Part shown: positions 1-7,097 of the stretch, in pieces | How positions within the stretch are numbered: the first letter of the stretch is position 1 | How the letters are laid out: each line of letters starts with the position of its first letter | Source of the DNA: Methanobacteriota archaeon | Lineage (GTDB): Archaea > Thermoplasmatota > Poseidoniia > Poseidoniales > Poseidoniaceae | DNA: 18,051 nucleotides | NCBI GenBank assembly: GCA_002727515.1 | Contig: PBXF01000057.1 | Location: forward strand, 1-18,051 | Reading direction: 5' to 3' | Notes under the pieces: generated by a model | Told to the model about the DNA's origin: nothing | What the model saw: the letters and a program-made list of their open reading frames with translations, nothing else | Databases searched by the model: none | Translations under genes and position numbers: made by a program

Positions 1-210
1 AGTTTGATAATTACTACTATTCTTTGTGATATATGGTCCTTTCCTAATTATTTTGTATCCCTCTTTAATTTCTAATTCAGGATATAAACCAAATCTGTCC
101 CAAGCAAATATTTCTACATCATGCCCTAATTCACATAACCATCTTGCATGTCTTTGGACTCTCGGATCTGGAGAACAGGAGTTAGTAACCACCATCGCCA
201 CATTCGCCAT
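1..210 (-). CDS. Glycosyltransferase (GT4-like), N-terminal fragment
   Basis: Reading leftwards from an ATG at 210, an open frame of 70 codons runs off the window edge without a stop. It begins MANVAMVVTNSCSPDPRVQR and continues with ARWLCELGHDVEIFAWDR. This is the typical first beta-strand, glycine/serine loop and first helix of the GT-B N-terminal Rossmann domain, where 'DPRVxRHARxLxxxGHxVxIxxWDR' recurs in family 4 glycosyltransferases. Such enzymes move a sugar from a nucleotide donor to a glycan or lipid acceptor at the inner membrane face. An internal ATG at 195 would remove five residues. It is divergent from gcvPA with about 90 nt between the starts. Donor, acceptor and full length cannot be read from this piece. 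Confidence 0.72.
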   Translation of the reverse strand, partial: MANVAMVVTNSCSPDPRVQRHARWLCELGHDVEIFAWDRFGLYPELEIKEGYKIIRKGPYITKNSSNYQT

Positions 211-299
211 GCTGAAGCCAATAATTACTATCGGATTGTATTTGCTGTGAAACCAACATTCATTTTGGGTACGCGATACGCTATGTTTGGCGGGAGTAT

Positions 300-1682
300 A
301 TGGTTGACCAGTTACCTAACCTTGGACGCGAAAAAGTGATGCTTGAAACGCTCGGATTAGAATCAATGGATGATTTGTTTTCAGACATTCCAGAATCTGT
401 TCGTATGAATGATGAATTACCTTTACCTGCTCCACAAACAGAAGAGGAAATTATTGCTGATGCAAGAAGACTTTTGGGCGCAAACGTAGCACTAGGTGAC
501 CGAGTTAGCTTCCTTGGTGCAGGCTTGAACAGAAACTATGTTCCTGCTAGCGTATTTCAATTAGTTACAAGAGGGGAATTCTTGACCTCTTACACTCCAT
601 ACCAGCCGGAAGTCAGTCAAGGAATGCTACAGGCAATGTGGGAATTCCAAACTTTGATTTCCGAATTAGTAGGTTTAGAAGTCTCAAATCTTTCAGTATA
701 TGATGCCTCAACGGCTGCTGCTGAAGCACTGACATGTTCAATCAGAATACATAACAAAAAAGCAACACAAAAAGATACAGTTTACATTAGTGAATTAGTT
801 CCTCCTGCAAGAGTTTCAGTCATTGAAAATTATAGTCAAGGAGGAGGTGTTGTCATAAAGACAATCAAGCATAATGAAGACGGGACATTGAATTTAGAAT
901 CATTAGCAGAAGCAGCTGGATCTTGTGGAGTTTATGTCGAACAGCCAAATCCTCTGGGAATTTTAGACGGAGGTCTATCTAAAGTTAAGGAAATTATTGG
1001 CCAGAATACTGCTTTCATAGTAGGTGTTTCTCCTGTTAGTCTAGGATTAGTGGAAGCTCCAGGAAATTACGGTGCCGACATTGTAGTAGGTGAGGGTCAA
1101 TCTCTTGGTTCTCCGATAACATATGGTGGTCCGCTATACGGTATTTTTGCTTGTTCCAAAAATTATCTACGACAAATGCCAGGCAGGATTGTCGGTAAAT
1201 CAATCGATGTTGATGGAAATGAAGCGTTCTGTCTTACATTATCAACACGTGAACAGCACATTAGAAGACATAGAGCAACATCCAATATCTGCACCAACGA
1301 GACTCTCATCGCTCTAATGGGTGCAATGCATATGTCACTTCTTGGCCCAGAAGGTCTGAAATTGCTCGCTCAAAGGAATATGGCTGCATGCCAATTAGCT
1401 AAGGAGAAGTTAGGGAAAATTTCTGGTATTTCGTTACCGCACGAATCAGGTTATCACTACAATGAGTTTGCTATTGAATTACCAGGTAGCGCTTCTGATT
1501 GTCTTGAGTATCTAGACAGCAGAGGTGTAATTGGTGGCCTAGACCTTTCAAATTGGTATCCTGACAAAACTAACTGGATGCTTGTCTCTGTAAGCGATCA
1601 AACAACTTCCAACGACATCGAAATGTTATGTGCAAGGATTTCGATATGGTGTGAATCAGTACCAAAGGGGGTGGAAGCTTGA
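300..1682 (+). CDS. gcvPA: Glycine dehydrogenase (decarboxylating), subunit 1
   Basis: First half of the split P-protein of the glycine cleavage system. With GcvPB it decarboxylates glycine and passes the aminomethyl group to the lipoyl arm of GcvH. The 460-residue length is normal for the subunit. The N-terminus (LPNLGREKVMLETLGLESMD, then DLFSDIPESVR) matches the family opening, and FLTSYTPYQPEVSQGMLQAM, EFQTLISELVGLEVSNLSVYD and RREQHIRR-like TREQHIRRHRATSNICTNE are hallmark GcvPA segments. The ATG at 300 is preceded by GGGAG at a spacing of about 4 nt; a second ATG at 339 (residue 14) is possible but would cut into the conserved opening. It overlaps gcvPB by 4 nt, so the subunits are translationally coupled. 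gcvT and gcvH are not in the window. Confidence 0.95.
   Translation: MVDQLPNLGREKVMLETLGLESMDDLFSDIPESVRMNDELPLPAPQTEEEIIADARRLLGANVALGDRVSFLGAGLNRNYVPASVFQLVTRGEFLTSYTPYQPEVSQGMLQAMWEFQTLISELVGLEVSNLSVYDASTAAAEALTCSIRIHNKKATQKDTVYISELVPPARVSVIENYSQGGGVVIKTIKHNEDGTLNLESLAEAAGSCGVYVEQPNPLGILDGGLSKVKEIIGQNTAFIVGVSPVSLGLVEAPGNYGADIVVGEGQSLGSPITYGGPLYGIFACSKNYLRQMPGRIVGKSIDVDGNEAFCLTLSTREQHIRRHRATSNICTNETLIALMGAMHMSLLGPEGLKLLAQRNMAACQLAKEKLGKISGISLPHESGYHYNEFAIELPGSASDCLEYLDSRGVIGGLDLSNWYPDKTNWMLVSVSDQTTSNDIEMLCARISIWCESVPKGVEA
1667..1673 (+). promoter_or_regulatory. Shine-Dalgarno for gcvPB (non-ATG start)
   Basis: GGGGGTG inside the last codons of gcvPA, 5 nt before a TTG codon at 1679. It supports TTG as the start of gcvPB, which has no nearby ATG in frame; TTG also overlaps the gcvPA stop as TTGA. 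Confidence 0.6.
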
Positions 1683-3181
1683 GTCACTTGTTCGAGCACT
1701 ATGGAGCAGTAGGTCAAGGTTATTCCCAACCCAACCCAATTGCATCAATCGACAGCATCAGATTACCAGATGGTATGCAAAGACAAAAACCTCCAAGATG
1801 GCCTAGACTATCTGAACCAGAAATGGTAAGGCACTACACATGGTTGTCAAGCAGAAATTTTGGAATTGATACAGGATTTTATCCATTAGGCTCATGTACA
1901 ATGAAACACAATCCAAGAATAAACGAGGTAATTGCTCAACTTCCTGGAATCGCTGACATTCATCCGCTTCAACCCGACCATCACGTTCAAGGTACGCTTG
2001 CTATTTTCTATGAAATGCAAGATATGCTTGCAATTTGTGCTGGAATGGATGCAGTAACATTGCAGCCCGTAGCAGGAGCACAAGGTGAATTTACTGCCAT
2101 AAGATGTGTTCAAGAATATTTCAGAAAGAGAGGAGAGACTCAACGTACGAAAGTCATAGTACCTGACTCTGCTCATGGAACAAATCCAGCAAGTGCTGCA
2201 ATGTGTGGTTTCGAAATTATTGAGATACCTAGCAAGGATGATGGCCGAATCGATTTAGATGCACTAAGAGCAGTCGTTGGTGAAGACACTGCTGCTATGA
2301 TGATTACTAACCCTAACACATTGGGATTATTCGAAGCGGAGATTGCTCAAGCATCAGAAATTGTCCACAGTGTTGGTGGACAAATGTACTATGACGGTGC
2401 TAACTTTAACGCTATTTTAGGCCGGACTTCTCCTGGTTTGATGGGTTTTGATGCAGTACATTACAACCTACACAAAACATTCAGTCAACCTCATGGAGGA
2501 GGCGGCCCAGGTTCTGGACCAATAGGTGTAAAATCTCACTTAGCTGAATTCTTGCCCGGTCCAGTTGTGTCTAGAAGAGAAGTCGAGGAAAACGACAAGG
2601 TAACCGTCATCAATGACAAATGGTGGTACCATTGGGAAACTCCAGAAAACAGTATAGGTAAAGTGCAACAGTGGCATGGCAATAGTGGCGCAGTAATTCG
2701 CTGTTGGGCATATTATCGAAGATATGGTAAAGATTTGAAAACAATGTCTGAACATGCTGTTCTAAATGCAAATTATCTCCGCAGAAGAATTATGGATATT
2801 GCTGAAGAACAAGGTGTGTTAGACTTGTTCTGTGATGGTGCTCCGGTAGATGTAGTAAAGCATGAATTTACCATATCAATGGCGCCTCTTAAAGAAAAAA
2901 ATGGTGTGGGCGCAATGGATATCGCAAAAGGTCTTCTTGACCAAGGTTACATGGCTCCTACGGTTTACTTCCCGTTGGTCGTTCCAGAATGCATGATGGT
3001 TGAGCCAACAGAAACAGAGTCCAAAGATACACTTGATAAGTTTGCAGAAAAATTCGTCGAGGTAATTCAAATGGATCCACAAGTGTTACATGAGGCTCCA
3101 ATTACAACTAAAGTGAGAAGAGTCGACGAAGTTTATGCCGCTCGTAACCTAACTCTATCATATCCATTTGATGATGAATGA
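1679..3181 (+). CDS. gcvPB: Glycine dehydrogenase (decarboxylating), subunit 2
   Basis: PLP-bearing half of the split P-protein, partner of GcvPA in glycine decarboxylation. The 500-residue length is usual. The PLP lysine is K266 in NLHKTFSQPHGGGGPGSGP, the diagnostic P-protein motif with its glycine-rich stretch. GFYPLGSCTMKHNPRINE near residues 66-83, LQPVAGAQGEF and DSAHGTNPASAA are also family signatures. The start is TTG in a 4-nt overlap (TTGA) with the gcvPA stop, backed by a strong ribosome-binding site. Low-level use of a weak start codon fits coupled 1:1 synthesis with GcvPA. No frameshift or missing catalytic residue is seen. Confidence 0.96.
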   Translation: MSHLFEHYGAVGQGYSQPNPIASIDSIRLPDGMQRQKPPRWPRLSEPEMVRHYTWLSSRNFGIDTGFYPLGSCTMKHNPRINEVIAQLPGIADIHPLQPDHHVQGTLAIFYEMQDMLAICAGMDAVTLQPVAGAQGEFTAIRCVQEYFRKRGETQRTKVIVPDSAHGTNPASAAMCGFEIIEIPSKDDGRIDLDALRAVVGEDTAAMMITNPNTLGLFEAEIAQASEIVHSVGGQMYYDGANFNAILGRTSPGLMGFDAVHYNLHKTFSQPHGGGGPGSGPIGVKSHLAEFLPGPVVSRREVEENDKVTVINDKWWYHWETPENSIGKVQQWHGNSGAVIRCWAYYRRYGKDLKTMSEHAVLNANYLRRRIMDIAEEQGVLDLFCDGAPVDVVKHEFTISMAPLKEKNGVGAMDIAKGLLDQGYMAPTVYFPLVVPECMMVEPTETESKDTLDKFAEKFVEVIQMDPQVLHEAPITTKVRRVDEVYAARNLTLSYPFDDE

Positions 3182-3203
3182 TTTTGCAAATTATTGAAAT
3201 CAA

Positions 3204-3223
3204 ATACACCCTACCGGGTGTAT
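3204..3223. repeat. Perfect inverted repeat, 8-bp arms
   Basis: ATACACCC and GGGTGTAT flank a 4-nt TACC loop. The hairpin lies 22 nt after the gcvPB stop and its right arm ends inside the ATG (3222-3224) of the next gene. No T-tract follows, so a simple terminator reading is weak; see findings. Confidence 0.6.
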
Positions 3224-3755
3224 GGACTGGGAGGTTGTAAGACTTGATGGTCCAGGTCCAAGAATGTTGTTTCCGATGGCTTGGTCTTTGCTACCTCTGG
3301 TAGGAGGCTGTTTGCTCATCTATCAAGACAGAGGTCTGATTGTACCTGCAATGTTAGCAAGTGGAATCATGATATCACTAATTGCGGTTTGGATAGGTTC
3401 AACTATGGCGCCAGGAAGAGTTGATTTTATTGTATTACTAATATCTCCCTTCGCAGCATTTGGCTTATTCTTCCAGCCACCTGAAATCATTCAAGTTATT
3501 ATTGCAATATCTGTATGGATTGTAAATTATCGGACTGCATCGATGTTGTCTTCAGTTTCAGGAAAGGCATACAGAATTGATTGGGATCCAAAAAAACCGA
3601 TTCCTCATGTTGATGGCGCAAAATATTTCCATAGAAAGTGGGCAGCACGACCGTTATTTCGTATTGAGAATAATATCGTCAGGGGAATAAGAGTTGATGA
3701 TAGAATCATGCTTGAATCTGATTTCCCAATCAATTTCATTGTCGAGGGGGAGTGA
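3222..3755 (+). CDS. Four-helix membrane protein of unknown function
   Basis: I do not recognise this 177-residue protein. Hydrophobic segments at about residues 17-34, 38-60, 67-84 and 88-106 predict four membrane helices with short loops, followed by a soluble, basic and aromatic tail of about 70 residues (GKAYRIDWDPKKPIPHVDG, then KYFHRKW). There is no signal peptide distinct from the first helix and no enzymatic motif that I can see. The first ATG (3222) is buried in an inverted repeat and lacks a normal Shine-Dalgarno spacing; the next in-frame ATG is at 3264 (residue 15), just before helix 1, and is a fair alternative start. The gene ends in TGATG, overlapping the start of the short frame at 3755, so it is probably cotranscribed with the genes downstream. 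Confidence 0.7.
   Translation: MDWEVVRLDGPGPRMLFPMAWSLLPLVGGCLLIYQDRGLIVPAMLASGIMISLIAVWIGSTMAPGRVDFIVLLISPFAAFGLFFQPPEIIQVIIAISVWIVNYRTASMLSSVSGKAYRIDWDPKKPIPHVDGAKYFHRKWAARPLFRIENNIVRGIRVDDRIMLESDFPINFIVEGE
3744..3750 (+). promoter_or_regulatory. Strong Shine-Dalgarno before ATG 3755
   Basis: GAGGGGG ends 4 nt before the ATG at 3755, which also overlaps the upstream stop (TGATG). This points to 3755, not 3795, as the natural ribosome entry for the next gene. Confidence 0.55.
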
Positions 3756-3814
3756 TGCTAGCTATGTATGATGAAGAAATATCTGCTTTGAGTTATGGAA
3801 AGGTTACCTTGTAA
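3755..3814 (+). other. Short frame MLAMYDEEISALSYGKVTL, likely displaced 5' end of next gene
   Basis: Nineteen codons and a TAA stop, with a strong ribosome-binding site and a TGATG junction with the gene upstream. Its last 20 nt overlap the start of the 193-codon frame that follows in the +1 register. Either the two are one gene split by a one-base frameshift (natural, programmed or a sequence error), or this is a short leader coupled to the next gene. The good initiation signals here and their absence at 3795 favour one split gene. Confidence 0.45.
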
Positions 3815-4376
3815 TGTCAATGGATTGGTATATTTCTTATCTCATGGCAAGAGAGAATTCGAATGGGTCTCTCCCTATGAAGGGGCATATCATACCCTTG
3901 ACATAGATTCAGGATTCGATAAGAATAAATTGACTATCCTTCTTGAGACTGAAAAACACCATGAGGGGCCAGACATATGCAGAGCGATATGCCTTTATCT
4001 TAGGCATGGAAGTGTATGTAAAGCGATTAAATTATTCAGAGATTATGTTAATTCCAATCAGACTTGTATCACTACAAAAAAATACACGAAAGAAATAATT
4101 GATGAAGAATCTAAATTGCTAAAAAAATCATTTAATCATAAGCGATGGGTAGGTCGCCGATTATATGACCTACGTGATATCCCAGCTTGGATTATCCCTT
4201 CATTCATTTCGATAATAAAACGGAAAATAAACAAAACGAAAATATTCATTATCTCAGGTGGTTCTATTTTTAATTCAGAACATTATTTGTGGATTTGTGA
4301 TTCTAATGAGGTCACTGCGTGTCAAATCCAAACAATCAAAATTGAGGAATTTACAAATTTTCAGAAACAATATTGA
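3795..4376 (+). CDS. Unrecognised protein, 5' end probably frame-disrupted
   Basis: A 193-residue soluble protein that I cannot assign. It has seven cysteines (C6, C62, C66, C75, C91, C168, C176), an acidic to mixed N-terminal part, a basic middle (about residues 95-125, HKRWVGRRLYDLRD) and a short hydrophobic stretch AWIIPSFISIIK near 131-142. No helix-turn-helix, nucleotide-binding loop or signal peptide is visible. The ATG at 3795 follows a TGA in the same frame by 3 nt and has no ribosome-binding site, whereas a well-signalled ATG lies 40 nt upstream in another frame. The intact protein may therefore be about 13 residues longer, with the upstream frame at its N-terminus. It sits between a membrane protein and purE, which gives no functional clue. 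Confidence 0.6.
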   Translation: MERLPCNVNGLVYFLSHGKREFEWVSPYEGAYHTLDIDSGFDKNKLTILLETEKHHEGPDICRAICLYLRHGSVCKAIKLFRDYVNSNQTCITTKKYTKEIIDEESKLLKKSFNHKRWVGRRLYDLRDIPAWIIPSFISIIKRKINKTKIFIISGGSIFNSEHYLWICDSNEVTACQIQTIKIEEFTNFQKQY

Positions 4377-4424
4377 GATAGTTCATTCGGCACGTTGATG
4401 AACTACCGATTCACGAAGACAGTT

Positions 4425-4904
4425 ATGGACGTAACTATACTATTGGGTTCAAAGTCTGACATGCCTGTTGCCGAAAAATGTACGAAGATTCTAGAGATGT
4501 TCGAAGTACCGTATCAACTTAGGGTTGCAAGTGCTCACAGGTCTCCTGCATTTGTAGAGCAAATAGTAAAAGATGCTGAAAGTGATGGTTGCTCAGTATT
4601 CATTGCAATGGCTGGATTGGCTGCTGCTCTTCCAGGTGCTGTTGCAGCAATAACAACAAAACCAGTTATCGGTGTTCCTTGCGGTGGTAAAGTTCCATTC
4701 GATAGCCTTCTTTCAATTGCTCAACTCCCTCCAGGTGTTCCTTCAGCAACAGTGGGAGTAGACAGAGGTGACAATGCTGGCTACCTTGCTACACAGATGT
4801 TGGCATTGAAATTCCCACGATACGCTGATGCGTTGAAACAAAACAAACTCGATCAGGTTGAGAAAGTAAAGCAAATGGATGCTGAAGTCAACGGAAGGGC
4901 TTGA
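4425..4904 (+). CDS. purE: PurE, N5-CAIR mutase / AIR carboxylase
   Basis: Purine synthesis step that places the carboxyl group on C4 of aminoimidazole ribonucleotide, giving CAIR. From the ATG at 4425 the 159-residue protein reads MDVTILLGSKSDMPVAEKC, the standard PurE opening, with GSKSDMP at 8-14 and the active-site SAHRSP at 36-41, then AGLAAALPGAVAA and a substrate-loop region containing LLSIAQLPPGVPSATVGVD. Whether it is a mutase (needing PurK) or a direct carboxylase cannot be decided from these motifs. Starts at TTG 4395 or ATG 4398 would add ten or nine residues with no family counterpart. The stop is 1 nt before the guaA start, so the pair is coupled and joins two purine steps. Confidence 0.93.
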   Translation: MDVTILLGSKSDMPVAEKCTKILEMFEVPYQLRVASAHRSPAFVEQIVKDAESDGCSVFIAMAGLAAALPGAVAAITTKPVIGVPCGGKVPFDSLLSIAQLPPGVPSATVGVDRGDNAGYLATQMLALKFPRYADALKQNKLDQVEKVKQMDAEVNGRA

Positions 4905-4905
4905 G

Positions 4906-5853
4906 ATGTTTGATGCTTCTGCATTCATTACAGAATCCGCAGAAAAAATGCAAAACGAAATTGATGACATTGCCATTATTGCATGCAGTGGCGGAGTTGA
5001 CTCTACTGTTGCAGCGGTAATTGCAAACCAAGCGATTGGTGACAAATTACACTGTGTCTACGTAGATACTGGTCTTATGAGGAAAAATGAGACCGAGGAA
5101 ATACAAGAGATGCTTGCAGCGCATGGACTTAATCTTACAACAGTATTTGCCGAAGAGAGATATTTTGAAGCTTTGAAAGGTGTAACTGAACCGGAACAAA
5201 AGAGGAAAATTATTGGAGAATTATTCATCAGAATTTTTGAAGATGAACAAGCAAAAGTTGGTGCGAAATATCTTGTCCAAGGAACTATTGCTCCAGATTG
5301 GATTGAATCAGGAGGAGGTGTTCGTGACACTATCAAAAGTCATCACAATGTTGGTGGACTTCCAGAAGATATGACCTTGGAAGTCGTAGAGCCACTAAGA
5401 GACTTATACAAGGATGAGGTAAGAGAATTAGCCAGAGCGCTGAAAATTAAAGTTGCTGAAAGACAACCTTTCCCTGGTCCTGGGCTCGCAGTCCGATGTT
5501 TGGGCGAATTAACTCCCCAAAGAGTGCACATTGTTCGAGAAGCTTGTGCGATTGTTGAAGAAGAGTTAGAAGCCGCTGCTGAGGCAGGTAAAATGGAGAT
5601 ACCATGGCAATATTTTGCCGCTTTATTACCTGTTAGATCAGTAGGCGTTCATGGTGATGTTAGAGCCTATGGTGAGACTGTCGTTGTAAGAGCTGTACAA
5701 TCACTAGATGGTATGTCTGCAAGATATTCAACAATACCACATGATGTCTTGACTAAAATTAGTACTAGAATCACCAATGCTGTAAAAGGTGACGTTAACA
5801 GAGTTGTTTACGATATAACTCACAAACCACCTGGCACTATAGAATGGGAATGA
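4906..5853 (+). CDS. guaA: GMP synthase, ATP-pyrophosphatase subunit
   Basis: Converts XMP to GMP using ATP and ammonia. This is the synthetase half only (315 residues), as in archaea where glutaminase is a separate protein. It has the PP-loop SGGVDST at residues 28-34, then YVDTGLMRKNE, LVQGTIAPDWIES, SHHNVGGLPEDM, the dimerisation-domain motifs PFPGPGLAVRCLGE and a C-terminus ending in DITHKPPGTIEWE, the invariant GMP synthase ending. The start chosen is ATG 4906, preceded by GGAAGGGC in the purE tail; an upstream frame extension to 4879 overlaps purE and has no family counterpart. The glutaminase subunit is not in the window. The gene ends 3 nt from a convergent membrane-protein gene. Confidence 0.95.
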   Translation: MFDASAFITESAEKMQNEIDDIAIIACSGGVDSTVAAVIANQAIGDKLHCVYVDTGLMRKNETEEIQEMLAAHGLNLTTVFAEERYFEALKGVTEPEQKRKIIGELFIRIFEDEQAKVGAKYLVQGTIAPDWIESGGGVRDTIKSHHNVGGLPEDMTLEVVEPLRDLYKDEVRELARALKIKVAERQPFPGPGLAVRCLGELTPQRVHIVREACAIVEEELEAAAEAGKMEIPWQYFAALLPVRSVGVHGDVRAYGETVVVRAVQSLDGMSARYSTIPHDVLTKISTRITNAVKGDVNRVVYDITHKPPGTIEWE

Positions 5854-5856
5854 AAT

Positions 5857-6084
5857 TCACAATGGTGTTTTGATACCGATTGCTCGAACAATGCACCATC
5901 CTGCTCTAGCTTCCCAAATTGAGAAAGCACCACCAAAAGCAACGCTGCCTGCAGCAAACCACCAAAATGTTCCGCTGAATACTCCAGCTAGGATTAAACC
6001 GGATAGCACTAATGAGCCAATTACGGCCATTATTCCCAATTTCAATCTCGCTGCTTTTCCTTTCGCACCAATGTTACATTGCAT
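5857..6084 (-). CDS. Small membrane protein, DUF2892/YgaP-TM-like
   Basis: A 75-residue protein with two predicted membrane helices (about residues 16-35 and 40-56). The opening MQCNIGAKGKAARLKLGI and the ending RAGWCIVRAIGIKTP resemble the DUF2892 family ('CNVGxxxRxxRxxxGx' and 'GWCPLYxxLGIxT'), known from the membrane anchor of YgaP-type rhodaneses and from stand-alone small proteins. Cysteines C3 and C63 are kept. It is the last gene of the carotenoid series: it starts 9 nt after the crtB stop with AGGTGA as a ribosome-binding site that overlaps that stop. Its role is unknown; the position suggests a membrane part in carotenoid or redox work. Convergent with guaA. Confidence 0.72.
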   Translation of the reverse strand: MQCNIGAKGKAARLKLGIMAVIGSLVLSGLILAGVFSGTFWWFAAGSVAFGGAFSIWEARAGWCIVRAIGIKTPL

Positions 6085-6093
6085 TTAGTTCAC

Positions 6094-7089
6094 CTATTCT
6101 GTTGACATTTTTGATTTAATCTTCATGTAGTTTATCTTCATCCACAAAGACATCTTTGAAAGAGTAGAAAGTTCGATTGGAGTAGAAAATATATCTCCTG
6201 ATCTTTTGATAATGTCATCGAATATTTTTGAATAAGCCTCTTGCATTATTCTTGGCTGAACTCTAGACTTCGCATCTAAGTATTCGAATAGGTGCATAGC
6301 AGAAGTTTGGTGTTGTTTGACAACTTCGAGATATTCTCTCATGAATGATTTCCAGGAGGTGTTATTCGAAAGGTTTGGATTAGTCAAGTCGCTAATGTCT
6401 ATGTTATGTTGGGATAGGACCTCTTTTGGAAGATATATCCGTCCTCTTTCTAGGTCTTCATTGACATCTCTTAATACATTGATTAATTGCATTTGAATTC
6501 CTAAATCGATAGCGTGTAACCTCGCAGCTCTATCTTCGTACCCGTATATTTCAATTAGGATTAGGCCAACTGCGGAGGCAACTTTGTAGCAGTATGCTCT
6601 TAATTCATCCCACGTATTGCATTGAACAGAAAACAAGTCGTCTTCCATGCCCTCAATTACGGTTTCAAAATCCTGTACTCGGATAGGGTATCTCTTGAAT
6701 ACATCCTGTAATGCAATAAAAATAGGGTGATCATTAGAGTGAATTTTCCCTTCTGATGCTCTGTATAGATTGTTTCTGATATCTACTAACGCCATCAATC
6801 TTTGGTTATGGATTTCTTCTGAATTAGAAAGATTCCTTCCTGCATGTATTTCGAGTAGAACTTTGTTTCTTTCTTCGGTCTGTGTTTTCAATTCGATTGA
6901 ATCTTGAACAGTAGGTTCGTCGTCTCCGTCTACTATGTCGTCAATCCATCGGCAGAGGGCATACACACAATGTACAGCTTTCCTTCGTTCATAATCTAAA
7001 GCGGAGAACGAACTGTAAAATGTTGTAGAAGCATTCTTACAAATCTGCTTACAGAAATTGTATGAATCCTCAACTAGTTTTGTCTTCAT
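6094..7089 (-). CDS. crtB: Phytoene synthase (squalene/phytoene synthase family)
   Basis: Condenses two geranylgeranyl diphosphates head to head into phytoene, the first committed carotenoid step. Both Mg-diphosphate motifs are intact: DDIVD at residues 50-54 (in CRWIDDIVDGDDE) and DVNED at 208-212 (LRDVNEDLERGRIYLP). ASTTFYSSFSAL near residue 20 is the usual N-terminal motif and YCYKVASAVGLI fits the family. Length is 331 residues from ATG 7089. That start has AGGTGG about 4 nt upstream and sits 8 nt after the crtI stop; a longer reading to 7209 overlaps crtI and adds 40 low-similarity residues, so I reject it. A squalene synthase is the alternative, but linkage to a CrtI desaturase argues for phytoene. 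Confidence 0.93.
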   Translation of the reverse strand: MKTKLVEDSYNFCKQICKNASTTFYSSFSALDYERRKAVHCVYALCRWIDDIVDGDDEPTVQDSIELKTQTEERNKVLLEIHAGRNLSNSEEIHNQRLMALVDIRNNLYRASEGKIHSNDHPIFIALQDVFKRYPIRVQDFETVIEGMEDDLFSVQCNTWDELRAYCYKVASAVGLILIEIYGYEDRAARLHAIDLGIQMQLINVLRDVNEDLERGRIYLPKEVLSQHNIDISDLTNPNLSNNTSWKSFMREYLEVVKQHQTSAMHLFEYLDAKSRVQPRIMQEAYSKIFDDIIKRSGDIFSTPIELSTLSKMSLWMKINYMKIKSKMSTE

Positions 7090-7097
7090 TAAACCAC

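Noticed and set aside
26..339. Plus-strand open frames left of gcvPA
   Set aside because: The sequence is better explained by the glycosyltransferase N-terminus on the minus strand and the short divergent promoter region; the plus-strand translations show no family features.
1892..2176. Antisense open frame within gcvPB and similar frames opposite other genes
   Set aside because: They lack ribosome-binding sites and family motifs, and lie wholly within strongly conserved genes on the other strand.
3182..3223. Intrinsic terminator after gcvPB
   Set aside because: The hairpin has no following T-tract and its arm runs into the next start codon, so a bacterial-style terminator is not supported.
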